Shown here: positions 1 to 13,915 of the stretch, in pieces | Layout of the letters: every line of letters starts with the position of its first letter | Position numbering within the stretch: the first letter of the stretch is position 1 | Assembly: GCA_004794785.1 (NCBI GenBank) | Contig: SJOL01001273.1 | Coordinates: forward strand, 190,396 to 254,395 | Length of the DNA stretch: 64,000 nt | From: Opisthorchis felineus | Taxonomy: Eukaryota; Platyhelminthes; Trematoda; Opisthorchiida; Opisthorchiidae | Direction: 5' to 3' | Position numbers and translations under genes: made by a program | The notes under the pieces: model-generated | Told to the model about the DNA's origin: nothing | What the model saw: the letters and a program-made list of their open reading frames with translations, nothing else | Database searches by the model: none

Positions 1-1056
1 TTGTTTCAGCATAGACTGAATTACAGTTTTATATGTAAATTTGTGCACCCTTTCATGTTCTTCGTCACTTTTGCACGCTTCGTGACCTATTCAAAGAGGA
101 CATTGGTATTCTCAAACGAGGCTTGAAACAGGCGGGTTAAATCCTCATTCGCAAGCTGACGTCAAATATAAACATGTCTGGTAATTCCCAGCGCGACCTA
201 TCCAGTTACTGAGACTAAACCGCGTTACCCCACTAACCGGGAAGCTGTCAAGATCCACTTTCGGACAACCGTTTTCGATTTAATGAATTTTTCTTCGTTG
301 ATCATTTGCGGAATAATCGGAATAATGTGACACATTGGCATAGAGGTATAACATTGTGCATACGTGAATTTATCTGTCTAGTCTATTTTTTTAAATCCTC
401 CAGACTGACTGGGTGTAAAATGAAGTCAGCAACTGCTGTCCCTTGCCAAATTTTTCGGCAGACTGATTCCAACCTTGAACACTCATACGAAGTACCCTTT
501 ATACTAGACAGTCACGTGAATGTGATTTTGGTGTGACAAAATGCCCCAAGGCATTTTTGCTGAGAAAAGTTATCACCAAAGAGCAATGTGTATGAATACG
601 TTGGTTACGCAAATATTTCATCGGTTGTGACAGAAGCGTAATAGAACAGTAATTTATTGGCTCTGGTTTCTAAATATCGGCTGAAGGTAGGTTGTGGATG
701 CTTGCTTGACATTCAAGGAGAGAAAAAGGAAATTGCATGTTTGTTTGCACTTCGTCAGATCAGTATTTTAAACCGATTACGCACTACCGGGTTTCCAAAC
801 AAATCTGGAAATAAACAGTGCCTTTTTCTGACACAGCCATTTCATTTAATCGATCAGGCTAGTTAGAAAACTGGTTTCCAGTTGGTCGAGAGCCAGATGT
901 TGAATAATCACTTGTACAAAAAAAAGCAAAGTAATTTATCTTACTATTTGCTGGCAACTGACAGCTTACGGCAAGCTTGAAGTTACACGGTGGATAGCGC
1001 AGTAAACTTAGCTTGGGAGATCGAATTGAGCCAATGGTGAGTTTTACTCACATAAG
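1..1056. other. no recognisable feature
   Basis: AT-rich unique-looking DNA. Only short open frames of fewer than 80 codons with unremarkable composition are present, and I see no repeat or RNA gene. Confidence 0.5.
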
Positions 1057-1131
1057 TTGAGAATGAAAGTTAGCCGACGAACTTGTACCACCCATAAAGA
1101 TAAAAATAGCTTAGATATCGCCAGGAAAAAG
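1057..1131 (+). CDS. candidate small internal exon, unknown gene
   Basis: A 75-base open segment lies between a pyrimidine-rich acceptor-like sequence ending in AG (TTTTACTCACATAAG) and a consensus donor, GTAAGT, at 1132-1137. It is in phase 0 at both ends (25 codons) and encodes a basic peptide containing MKVSRRTCTT, ending in ARKK. An ATG at 1063 could instead make it a first coding exon. I recognise no family and cannot link it to a neighbouring exon. Short splice-like windows of this kind also arise by chance, so this is only a candidate. Confidence 0.25.
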
Positions 1132-2320
1132 GTAAGTGTACTCTCAGCTTGCTGCAAACCCTCGTATAGATCGCCCGTTGTTTGACCGGTTTACTTTTGA
1201 AAGCACTGTAACTTCAACCCCTGCGGCAGTCATCCTCATTGTCAGACAACATGTGAAGTAGCGCTTGTCAAGGGGTATGGTCGGCTGGTCGCAGCAACAA
1301 GTGTTGTCATCCAATTTCTGGTATAAACGTCTTAACAGTGCACATTAATTTGTCGCTTTTTGATAGACGCCATTATTGAGTATGGGCATGGCTCCTTTTA
1401 TAGGATTTAAGCATCAGGTATACGTGCATACATCTACCCAATCGTGGGTATTGCGATGGACTGGCAGCTGCCTACAAAATTGCCCTCGAGTTTGAGTGAC
1501 ATCGAGTTGTAAATTGTATTTCAAAGAATCGTTCGTACCCTTTGAATTGATACATCTCGACGGGACAAACCGATTTCCCCGTTTTCAAGATCAAGGGCCC
1601 AGGGTGCATGGTGAGGACTGAAATTTTCGTGGCTAGTGTTTGGCACGTCGGCAAAATACCTCCAAGCAGGATCCCATGGCAACGTCGTTAGTGCAAAGAA
1701 ATATTGACGAATGTAAACTCTTACAGGCTTCTAAGTAGCAAGAAAATGTAGGCAGATTCATGAACAGTAAGTTGTAATATGTGAATACGATCACGCGAAA
1801 ACCGGTATTAAAAACAATCGAGTCATTTAACCTCCGGAGGGTTCACTCCTCTTGGTAATTTAAGTTGTGCTGGGGGGCATTGCGGATGATGACAGAGGTC
1901 TCCAAACATAGACCCGTGTGATGGCTTTACCCGGAACAGTGTTACTTGGTGTCAGAGTTCCAACTATTTACTAGTTATTCATTATGGGATCCAGAAAATC
2001 AAGCACCACACATGGTTAACATGTCATTCGCTTGAACGGAAAAGTGGAACCCTGAAAAAAGCTTTACGACCGGTGAATTACAGTAGGACTTATGAACAGA
2101 TCATCAGTTAACCGGTAGTCCAAGAAGCCGGCCTCTTCTGAAAAAGAACCTCATGCGTTAAAAATGAAAATGCCGGAAATTTCACGCAGAAACGATGTCT
2201 CTGTTTAATGTTGAAGAATGATCAACTAATGAAGTTGATATCATCAATTAGTGCATGGTTGGATCAACATATGAATATTGTTCTGGTGCGTATCGTGGCG
2301 TGAATGGAGCACAATATGCT
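1132..2320. other. no recognisable feature
   Basis: No gene, repeat or RNA is recognised here. A 28-base open segment before GTAAGT near 1769 is too short to call. Confidence 0.4.
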
Positions 2321-2417
2321 GTCTAAGTCCGAGTTCATCGTACTGGTGATCGGCCGTCCACAGGTGAATTGCATGTTCTTAAGCTACAGTCCAAGAGCGT
2401 TCGGGTTCAAACCTCCC
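2321..2417 (+). repeat. interspersed repeat family T1, partial copy a
   Basis: The sequence GTCTAAGTCCGAGTTCATCG, and a B-box-like GGGTTCAAACCTC about 80 bases on, align with minus-strand copies at 20956-21152, 23517-23757 and 31836-32098. Only the 5' part of the unit is clear. The B-box-like motif suggests a tRNA-related SINE, but a good A box is not evident. Confidence 0.5.
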
Positions 2418-4298
2418 TTCACACACAAGACTGGAATAACTGCACAATGTTCGTCGGTTTATTTTCGCTCTGTTTTCAGGCTGAAACCTCGATTCGGGTT
2501 TCAAAATCTCACAATACCATCATGCAGAATATTTTAATATGTTTGAAATATCACTCCTTTGTTAACGAACCTAGAGAAAGACGAAAAAGCCTGGGGGATA
2601 CACAGTTCCACCCAGAGCCCAAGTGACTAACAAATAGCACTCACACCTGTTGAGTGTACTCGCAACATCTGGTCTTCAACCAGACAGTGAGTTCTATTTC
2701 TGTGTTGTGATAGACTGTAGAAGCAGAAGTTTCCTTGTTGAATAAAATTATCATATGTTATAAGGTCTCTCGCTGCGACGTCACACTCACTTTCCATCAC
2801 ATTCGCATCCTTTAGCTTACGTTCTTTTTCGTTGTGTCCTGTTTTCCAAATAAACATCCAACAGCAACGTGAATGTAAGACCTTCCATTCGTTACACAAA
2901 TCACGTACATCGATGTACACTAATATGTAGATAGTGAGGATATAGCAGTGCAGCTCGCCAGGTTTATCTATCTACTCACATCCCAATTCCTTCAGCCCTG
3001 CTGTGAGAGTACACTGCAAAAAACCTAATCAGTTATTTAAATCGAGATAGTGTCAGGCGCACGGAAGCAGATGGAAATGGTTGACAGGACAGCAATTAAA
3101 ATGTCTGGTCACGCCTGACCTCTGACGTTACGTTTCAGTAAGAGTGTTGCCAGACGGAAATGGAATTCAAATAAGCCATGCGATTTATTTTGTCATTGTG
3201 TTCGGTTGAATGGCCATGAGTTACTTTGAATATCGAAAACATCTATCAATCGTGCTTCTGTCTAGGCTATTGTTCAGCGCGAATGCAGGAGTACAGAAAT
3301 GTTCCTCCGGCAACGGTCTCAGGAACAGCTACTACGAGAAAAATAATCAATAATTCCTCTAGAGATCTGATGTAGCCTAACTCGTTTACAACAGAGGACT
3401 GACGCAGAATCTGCTTGCGCTTTAAAATTATCCAGTTCTTTGAGGACTACTTAAACGATTTTCTCATGATATAAGTATATCAGCAGTAATCACAGTTTTA
3501 CATAGCCACAGCCAACCCATACGAACTGATATGAAGTATATGGGAAGCGACTATTTACCATATTATAGTACCATAGAGGGCTTCTGGACCCAACATTCCG
3601 CACCCTTCAGATTTGCTTCTTCAAAGGCATCAACATTGAGTTATTCATACCGAATAGATCGCTTGGAACAACGCAAGAATGCAGTTTAGATGGGGAACCA
3701 AAATCAACGCACGTTAGCGGTTTGATAGGACTGGTGAAAAATCATCGATCGAGGTAAACAACTAATGGAAAACAAGGCTGTAATTCCACAAATATCGGTT
3801 TCATGAAATCGTGGGTCAGCCTTTGCTCTGCATATACGCTTGAAATAAAGAGTAAACTAAAGATTCACTTAAAGTCCGGTTTAGCACCGTTTAGCACTAT
3901 CGGTTCCATTTAAACTCTAGTCAAAACTCAAACACGAATGAGACTTCATCAAACACAGAAACGCCAGAATCCGCTACTAAGAGTTATTAAAATAACAAAA
4001 CATGCTTGACTGAAAAAACTATTCGCTTTCCAAGGTTAACACATTTTTACGGTGACCGCTGACAAGAGTGATCAAGAACCGTCGCTTCAAAGCCTTGGTC
4101 ACTTCACAAAGGGTATTAACTGAGGGCACTTCCGTAAGACGATTTGTCAGTTGAGTTCTCGTTTATTTTAGGTTCACAACAGTGTGGCTGATTTTGTAGC
4201 ATATGACTGCCCCTACTTTGTCCCGAATGCTAGAAAATCACAGGGTTCGCGAGAGAGTCCTAACGGGACCGACACAGGTGCTCACCACAGAGAAACAG
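2418..4298. other. mostly featureless; one weak minus-strand open frame
   Basis: A minus-strand open frame (2627-2920) encodes a cysteine-containing peptide. Within it, the stretch 2830-2921 runs from an acceptor-like TACATATTAG to a donor-like GTAAGC, which could be an exon. GTACATCGATGTAC at 2905-2918 is a perfect palindrome. Nothing else is recognised. Confidence 0.3.
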
Positions 4299-4435
4299 TT
4301 ACTGTACAGGGTCTGGCGGTAGAAATTCAACGGACTTATGCCATGCAGTCTTGAGTCTGTGAATCTGCGGCGCCTCTTCTGTCTGAGGATCCATGGGATC
4401 CTCCGGTTCTTCCAGGTTTTGCATAATGTAATGCT
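4299..4435 (-). CDS. candidate exon, unknown gene
   Basis: Reading leftwards from a pyrimidine-rich acceptor (CTCTTTTCTAG), a 45-codon frame encodes an acidic, proline-rich peptide beginning HYIMQNLEEPEDPMDPQ and ending KSVEFLPPDPVQ before TAA. Codon composition is more coding-like than in the overlapping frame. An AATAAA lies about 130 bases downstream (4162-4167 on the plus strand), consistent with a terminal exon. Alternatively CA followed by GTAACT could be a donor, making it internal. No domain is recognised. Confidence 0.35.
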
Positions 4436-7400
4436 CTAGAAAAGAGGTTGTTTATTTCACCTGCAGATATTTGTGTCGGGTTTTTGCGAATCGTGAACAT
4501 TTGGATGCGCAGTGATGACGCCTCCTCTTTTAATGACAAAGCCTTTGCAAGCCTTCAAGCTCGGCGAACAGATCAACAGCTACCTGATCAACAACAAATA
4601 GTATTGCAATTGTTAAAATTGGGTACAAAGCATCTGGACCATGCATGTGCATGTGGTAGGCGTTGCCAACGTTGTGAACCGAAATTCTAAGACAACAACT
4701 CCCAGGTTCACCTCACAACACTATATAAAATGCCTTGACTTAACGAGGAGAGTGGAGGTTCCTTGGAAGGTGGAAGTAACACCAGGTCCAAAAAATTCGT
4801 GTGTTGGTGTCAATCGTTGGCACCGAACCTTCTCATTAGCTTGGGTGTTTCGCGCGAGTGGATGAAGACGTTTCTTTTGGTAAGGCAACGTACTAATAAA
4901 TATTTTCCTGATATTCACTTCCTAACCTTTTTCACGGTATCCGTATCATCCTAAAATCCAGCAGAGCTTTCTTATTGTCAAGGCAGCTTGGATAAACCAG
5001 AAGGTGTTGAATGAGTACAGCTTATTCGGGTGGAGCGCAATGTACCGTCTGCATAAGAAGCTTTCTGTCACAACATTTTAGAATCATTCGTCCAACCTAC
5101 ATTACATTAAACGTTGCATGATGAGTGCACAATTAAGCGCATTAACAGATCTACTGGTTGTTGAGAATTGTTGTAAATAGTCACCAGATTCAAGTTTGAT
5201 TCTTGTTCAGGCACACGTCGACTGGGAATAGTATCAGCTGTTGTAGCGCCAGGTTTGATACACTTCTTAGGACTATGGGGAAAATTCTACGAATGCCCAC
5301 TACAAGTCATTGTTATAATGCATAACAATGATGAAGGTTTGTTTGCATTTCGAAGTGAAGTTAGTATAAACTTAGTATTCAGTAACGTCTTAGTTGTACA
5401 TAGCTCCAGTCACTAGACCAACCACCATCTAGCTTTCCACCGTGAAAGTCTATTGTCTTTTCCCCCTTCCTTACTGAGTGTTTGTTTACAGTTTGGTGTT
5501 CTGCACAATATTAGGACCCGAATGCGGAATAAAATACCAAACAATGCGTTAGATGTAATCCAAAGCAAATAAAAATTTTCGCATTAGAATTGCTAAGTTA
5601 CTCACTAGGCCTGAACAAACGTGTACAAAAGTAAAACTGAGGGCAGATCTGGCATATCCTAATCTTTCGGGATCTACCGCATCTGGAGAAAAACACTCAT
5701 TTGCAAAGTAATGTGCTGTTAACAGGTCACTCAGCTGGCCCTTTGATTTAAGCACCCCTGTCAGTAGTAATATTATGTCGATGGAAAATACTGCGCTTTT
5801 GTGAGGCCTGGTATAGTATGCAATACACTCCCAAGTTTTTAATGCCGTGATAAGTTTTGAGTGAACTGAAATTCACATGCGCTTCCAGGTTTTTTTTAAA
5901 TAGGCACATCGCCTGGGTTGCTCATAAATTTGCTGATTTCCACTGGGGGTAGAATGGAGAAATTTGGAATGAAATTCGAAGTTAGATAATCGAAAAACCC
6001 ATACCAAGATATCAAAAATTGGACAAACTGAGAGATGAAGGTCATAACGCTCCTACAAGATAACCTTTTTGTTACTATTAGGTTCACCTTTGTTAAAGAC
6101 AAAGCTTATTTAATGACACACAGAATGTGGCCAGCGTTTTGGCGGCAAAAAAGACACTAACGACTAAATTTTGCCTCGCGATCGCAACTAGGAGACAAAA
6201 TGCCTGTAAACATGAAAGTGCAAATGATCTCGGCAAATTTTCCTCCAGAATAAATTCAGCAGGCCCGCGCTTTTTATTCAAACGGTCGAACAAACCAACC
6301 CATCTATTTTTTCACCGTTTGGACGATGAATTCCGGTTGACTGAAAGGCGTGATTGAAACCTAGTGACCTGGTTCCACAACGGGACAGAAAAAGCTGGCA
6401 ATGTGAAACGGAGGAGATTTATCACAATTAAGCTAAGTGATAAATTACGGGATGTGACCAGACATATATCCTACACTCAAAATTTTGTACGGTGTATATA
6501 AAAGCCAACAGCCCGAGAAATCACCTTTTTCGACAGCGAATGGAACAACTGGCTGCTCTGAGAGTAAAATTTCCTAGCTGTTGAAAATTGTGATTTCATG
6601 ACAAGCAGGCTCGGCCTTTAAGTTAATAAAATCCGATTATCCTAACAGTTTAGTCACGCAGAATACTGTCACCAATTTAGACTAGTTTTGTCCTTTTTGA
6701 AATACTGGTTGAACGGAGCGAAATTCATTCCTCCTGCTGAAATATGCCTGATTACAGGGGGTACACGTTTTGGTCGATCCGCGAATTTCATTGTGGATAA
6801 AAACTTAAGTTCAACTATCCTTTTGGACGAGGCATATCACATAGCTCAAAAATCAGACAGCCAATAAAAAAGCACGACAGGCAAATTCTAAGACGACAGA
6901 AAAGTGCACAGTAACTGGGCGCTGTGATTCATTTTTTTTCGAAGAAGTGAGCTTTTTGGCTCCTTTGAACATCCCGGTTTCATTCCGCACCGTAGGTGGA
7001 TCATGTCTTCAGTGAACTTAAGTAAATATTGAATTCCTTAAATGACAAACGGATATAGCAGATTTCTTCAGAAACCAATCAAACGAGTGGATGATCACTT
7101 GATTGTCCAAAACATTTTCGGGTCACTCTGCAATCAATGACCTTGCCTAACTAAACCCGGTTTGACCGGCTCCGGCGGGCAGTGTTCAGTGCGATTTAAA
7201 AGCCAGTGAATAGTTGCGGAAAACTTCAGTACACTGAATGAACGCAGCAGTAAAGTAAATGTTCATTCTGTGACCAGTAATTTAAGATGATGCGTCTAAC
7301 GCCCGAAATAAGCAACTTCTGTCATGCTCCCAGGAAAGGGCTCGAGGTTACTAACTTATGTCTTGTTATGTCCCCGTCTGAGTCCTCTAAAATTATCGTT

Positions 7401-8202
7401 GAGAGGTAGAGATGACAAACTGAATGTCAGAAGGAATGTAGGAAGTCTGACGAGGCATTGAATGTTGAAGTGTGTATACCTCATGGTTAGAAACTCTGCG
7501 CAACAGTCTTAGTGTGATGTGCTCTCAAGCATGAAAATCGTTGAAAATGAATGAGCCATATGTGAGAAAACGAGGCGGACGGCCTGGATAAACCTCAAAA
7601 ATCAATATCTCCATCCTATTCAACAAACCTCTATTTAGTAAATATACATGAACTATATTTGGTACTCTTTTCTCAGTGAAAAACAAATCCCTCCATTGAA
7701 AATATTTTTTTAAAATTTTTTTCCGAAGCATTTGCTCCTCAGGGGGGCAACTTTATGTGAATTTCGGCTGGACCTACCAAATTAATAAATCCAATGTGAC
7801 TGAAAAAAGTAACAAGTGTATGGGTAAGAAGTAAAAAAAAAGAACTTTCAAATAGGCAGGAATTCACTGGGATTTGCGGAGTTGACAAAAATCCTAACTT
7901 GAACCACTGAAATACTCTATCTATTGCATGTATGGCCCGCGCAAAAGACAAATATGCTGTTCTTTGAACAGTTAAATCACTCGCTCACTTGTCACATAAT
8001 TGGATTTCTGACTCAAAGGTGTACCTTCATTGGTGATAATGAATGATGAGCAGATAGCTGAAAAATCACTGCAAATACAAATACTGGACAAATAATTCTG
8101 TCTATTTTATCGTAAACAGGATGAACTTTTAGCATTACTTATGAGTAGTACCCCCAGGTTTGTATTCTTAACAAAACCAAATCCATATAACAAGATGCAA
8201 GA
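4436..8202. other. no recognisable feature
   Basis: Long AT-rich stretch. A possible 40-base exon (4840-4879) sits between CTTCTCATTAG and GTAAGG, but it is too short to support. The remaining open frames look random. No repeat shared with the rest of the window was seen. Confidence 0.4.
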
Positions 8203-8341
8203 TTAAAACAGCCTTTCATCTTGATCTTGTTGCAACCCTTTCCGAACGAGATTTTGTATCAAATCTTGGTTAACAAGGAGAGTCGCTGTCAGCTCTTTAT
8301 TGAAGTAGCCACAGCTTGAAGAGTTACCTTTTAGGAGATTC
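8203..8341 (-). CDS. candidate terminal exon, unknown gene
   Basis: Open frame of about 45 codons after the acceptor-like CATTCATATACAG, ending in TAA at 8203. The peptide contains NSSSCGYFNKELTATLL and then NQDLIQNLVRKGLQQDQDERLF, a charged, helix-prone C terminus with one cysteine. The frame also stays open upstream to about 8415. The composition looks coding, but no family is recognised and no AATAAA lies close downstream. It shares the strand with the 8820-9086 candidate, yet that frame ends in its own stop, so one transcript is not demonstrated. Confidence 0.3.
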
Positions 8342-8450
8342 CTGTATATGAATGTGGGTTCGACGTAGTATAACTTTTGCTTTATACTCAACGAACGCTC
8401 AATATCTCGTCGCCATCAAAATGTATCAGAAAAATTTTATTTTTTGGTAG

Positions 8451-8500
8451 GAAACTCCTACAAAAAGAAGCGGCTATCGAACTAAAAAGGAATGGTGTAC
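8451..8500 (+). CDS. candidate 50-base internal exon
   Basis: Flanked by a strong pyrimidine tract and acceptor (ATTTTATTTTTTGGTAG) and a perfect donor (GTAAGT at 8501-8506). One frame is open, encoding KLLQKEAAIELKRNGV with split codons at both ends; the phases are unequal, so it is not a symmetric exon. Splice sites are among the best in the window, but the segment is very short and no partner exon is identified. Confidence 0.3.
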
Positions 8501-8708
8501 GTAAGTGGAAAATATGCAACAGCCAGCATACGTTAGAGATCTGTTTCAAATATTCAAAGCAAAGTTGACAAAACTGCTATTGATCGAGTTGCTTCGAAAG
8601 CAAGTTTTTTCCCCGCACTGCCACCCTACACTTCGCATTTCAAGTCGTTATGTTAATGAACAACTCAGTAGTTGTCAGAATTAATTCTTGCGCTTTCAGA
8701 TACTAGAA

Positions 8709-8714
8709 TTTATT
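8709..8714 (-). terminator. possible polyadenylation signal AATAAA
   Basis: The hexamer AATAAA on the minus strand lies about 105 bases beyond the stop of the 8820-9086 open frame, a reasonable 3' UTR length. The hexamer is common by chance in AT-rich DNA. Confidence 0.3.
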
Positions 8715-8799
8715 CATTATTCTAATGCAAACCTTTAGATTCAGGAATAAAATAGGTACGAAACCTTTACTGGAATACGGTTGTTCTTTTAAAAACTTT

Positions 8800-8818
8800 A
8801 TGGATCACAGTGATCCAT
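8800..8818. other. 19-base perfect palindrome next to a stop codon
   Basis: ATGGATCACAGTGATCCAT is a perfect inverted repeat around a single central base. It starts one base past the stop of the minus-strand frame 8820-9086, so in an mRNA it would form a hairpin directly after the stop. Confidence 0.5.
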
Positions 8819-8819
8819 G

Positions 8820-9086
8820 TCACATCGTATCGCATCCACAGACATCAGCATCTTCAACAACTTTCAGTATTTTCATGTCTTTGTCCTTGTTCGTTCCATC
8901 GTCACCTTTATGTCCACCATCAGCAGAAACGTCAGCAGCATGGGTACCAGCAAGGGCAGACGTGGTTGGTTTTAGAGTAGTGGCGTTAGCGTTATCAAAA
9001 CAAGGTTCTGTCATGTTAAATTCCAATCTCGGTACATGGTAGTTATCCGGTCTTCCGCAAGGATTGGTTACTATCGAGTTAAAATA
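8820..9086 (-). CDS. candidate terminal exon, secreted-type peptide, unknown
   Basis: Open minus-strand frame from a TAG at 9087-9089 to TGA at 8820, about 88 codons. It reads NPCGRPDNYHVPRLEFNMTE early, then a Thr/Ala-rich linker, an Asp/Lys/Gly-rich stretch (GGHKGDDGTNKDKDMK) and a DADVCGCDTM tail. Two N-glycosylation sequons (NMT, NAT) and four cysteines suggest an extracellular protein. A possible acceptor is TTTTAACTCGATAG just inside the frame. Codon choice looks coding and AATAAA follows at a plausible distance. No family recognised. This is among the better host-exon candidates, but unproven. Confidence 0.4.
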   Translation of the reverse strand, partial: YFNSIVTNPCGRPDNYHVPRLEFNMTEPCFDNANATTLKPTTSALAGTHAADVSADGGHKGDDGTNKDKDMKILKVVEDADVCGCDTM

Positions 9087-11655
<2,569 letters not shown>

Positions 11656-12371
11656 NNNNNNNNNNNNNNNNNNNNNNNNNNNNNNNNNNNNNNNNNNNNN
11701 NNNNNNNNNNNNNNNNNNNNNNNNNNNNNNNNNNNNNNNNNNNNNNNNNNNNNNNNNNNNNNNNNNNNNNNNNNNNNNNNNNNNNNNNNNNNNNNNNNNN
11801 NNNNNNNNNNNNNNNNNNNNNNNNNNNNNNNNNNNNNNNNNNNNNNNNNNNNNNNNNNNNNNNNNNNNNNNNNNNNNNNNNNNNNNNNNNNNNNNNNNNN
11901 NNNNNNNNNNNNNNNNNNNNNNNNNNNNNNNNNNNNNNNNNNNNNNNNNNNNNNNNNNNNNNNNNNNNNNNNNNNNNNNNNNNNNNNNNNNNNNNNNNNN
12001 NNNNNNNNNNNNNNNNNNNNNNNNNNNNNNNNNNNNNNNNNNNNNNNNNNNNNNNNNNNNNNNNNNNNNNNNNNNNNNNNNNNNNNNNNNNNNNNNNNNN
12101 NNNNNNNNNNNNNNNNNNNNNNNNNNNNNNNNNNNNNNNNNNNNNNNNNNNNNNNNNNNNNNNNNNNNNNNNNNNNNNNNNNNNNNNNNNNNNNNNNNNN
12201 NNNNNNNNNNNNNNNNNNNNNNNNNNNNNNNNNNNNNNNNNNNNNNNNNNNNNNNNNNNNNNNNNNNNNNNNNNNNNNNNNNNNNNNNNNNNNNNNNNNN
12301 NNNNNNNNNNNNNNNNNNNNNNNNNNNNNNNNNNNNNNNNNNNNNNNNNNNNNNNNNNNNNNNNNNNNNNN
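11656..12371. other. assembly gap (716 N)
   Basis: Run of N. It separates the (TA)n tract from a hammerhead repeat whose 5' half lies inside the gap. Confidence 0.99.
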
Positions 12372-12442
12372 AGCCCCAAGAAGGGGGAAACCGGTCGTGG
12401 GCTGTCGAGGAATTTTCAGCAACCTTATGAGTAGTGCATTAC
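12372..12442 (+). repeat. hammerhead-bearing repeat, copy A (5' cut by gap)
   Basis: Starts inside the ribozyme, just after where CUGAUG should be. AG CCCC AAGAA GGGGG GAAA-type stem II and core are followed by ACCGGTC and GTGGGC, then the 3' flank shared with the other copies (TTTTCAGCAACCTTATGAG, TAGTGCATTAC). The base before GAAA is G, not the consensus C, so stem II is weakened. Same strand as, and about 640 bases upstream of, the Penelope-like fragment. Confidence 0.75.
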
Positions 12443-13080
12443 GAATGGGTCTGCTTTTTTTCAAGCCCAAGCTTGGTATATTTCATTGCATATAAGACGA
12501 ATGCAAAAGTCTGTGATCGGCCATAATATTTAGCTTTCATCCAAAGCGAATTGACCTAGTAACCAGTGAACGCCTGCGCACAGATCTGATGACAAAACGG
12601 GTTTGCGCGGAGCCACATATTCTACTTGGAGTAAGTCTGGGTATCTGATGTAAACCCAAAGGAGTGAGATCGGCGGACAATCTCCCAGAGGCCTTTTGGG
12701 AGTCATCAGCCGGCCTCTGCATGGGGGCATGGTTGGTCACTATACCCCATAGTTGAACTTCACTGTGTCCCGTAATTTAAGTTCCTTAAGTAAATCGCTT
12801 TAAGGAGTGGATCAAGAATGTGTGTGAAAGAATTATTTCTTCTTAGAAGAAATTTGTTGTTTAGTTCAGCTTCAATAACCGGCCGAAAGTGGCTTAATCA
12901 TGTGACATCATCATCGTCATCGACAGCATGACATCAGTGTTCAACACCGATGCTTCGCTGCCGTATGTGACGGTTTGATCACAGTAGGAAAACTGTCACT
13001 TCAGTATTTCAGAAAATAACTTTGTAGAAATGCAAATGTTCATTATCGCCTGAAGTAGCAACATTCCCGTAGCAACGACA
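12443..13080. other. GC-richer segment between hammerhead copy and Penelope fragment
   Basis: 12530-12760 is noticeably richer in G and C than its surroundings, with overlapping short minus-strand frames of no recognised family. It may be the 5' or LTR-like part of the Penelope-like element, but nothing proves this. No upstream reverse transcriptase was recognised here. Confidence 0.3.
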
Positions 13081-13542
13081 ATTACATGTACTAACCAAAA
13101 ATTTGGATCAAAAAATATTTGCCCGCACCTACGAAAATCCTCAACAACTAACTATGATATTAAAACATTTTTCCGAATTGACAGCACGTTACAACGACAC
13201 CTTGTGAGGGCTAAGGACCCAATCGAACTGAAACACCGTACAAACTGCGTCTACCAAATTGCCTGTGCAGAATGTCCGGCCAAACACATAGGCCAGACAG
13301 CTAGGCAACTCCATGTACGGATCGCGGAGCACAAACGACATACGCGTTTTCCTCCAAGAAACCCAATAGAGTTGAAAAAACTAGAACGCGATTCAGCCAT
13401 TGCACTCCACGCATTTGAGTCAAATCATCAAACCAATTTCGATGGTACACGTATAGTCCAGTCAGGATTCAAGTCACATGTGGAACGGACGTGCGCTGAG
13501 GCCCTAGAGATCAACACAGCCGAACTGCATCAACCAGAGTGA
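13081..13542 (+). pseudogene. Penelope-like element, C-terminal GIY-YIG endonuclease fragment
   Basis: One frame is open across the region and ends in TGA after LHQPE. Residues NCVYQIACAECPAKHIGQTA match the GIY-YIG core of Penelope-like elements: the VYQIAC strand, a Cys pair, then HIGQTARQL in place of the usual Y-(I/V)-G-(Q/E)-T, followed by RIAEH. Downstream SAIALHAFESNH fits the conserved S-A-(I/L)-x-x-H block. The family endonuclease nicks target DNA for retrotransposition. The Tyr of the second motif is His here (KHIGQT), which may impair catalysis. The reverse transcriptase that should precede it is missing, so the copy is 5'-truncated. Confidence 0.75.
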
Positions 13543-13915
13543 TGGCGCCAGCATTCCGTCTATCTGGATTGGACTTACTGCACACCTTAGCAGGCATAGT
13601 AACCAGATGTCAAGTAAGGATCTCACAAAAATGAGCCATCACAGCCGGCACAACAACAGACGGAAGCGCAGCCCAATCAGAGTACACACAAAATCACACA
13701 TACACCCACACCCACGCACGCTGGCCCAATCTGACTGCCAACTGATCACAGGGATTTACCAATCAGAAGACACGGTTATGGACCCAAATGTCGCTGCACT
13801 TGACTCGTATTCAACTGATTGTGGAAATCCTTGAGAAAGGTCTCCCACGGCAACCGAAACGTCGGATTACAACAACCTATTCCTCTACGCTGTGTTTTGA
13901 CTTTATAATTAAAAA
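13543..13915 (+). mobile_element. probable 3' untranslated tail of the Penelope-like copy
   Basis: Follows the endonuclease stop directly. CA-rich (ACACACAAAATCACACATAC) and ending near a short A-rich stretch at about 13910. GCAACCGAAACGTCGGATTA resembles the conserved 3' part I associate with such elements. The exact 3' boundary and any target-site duplication cannot be fixed by eye. Confidence 0.4.

Noticed and set aside
8820..8849. Hammerhead or other ribozyme at the palindrome near 8.8 kb
   Set aside because: No CUGAUGA or GAAA core; it is a simple hairpin.
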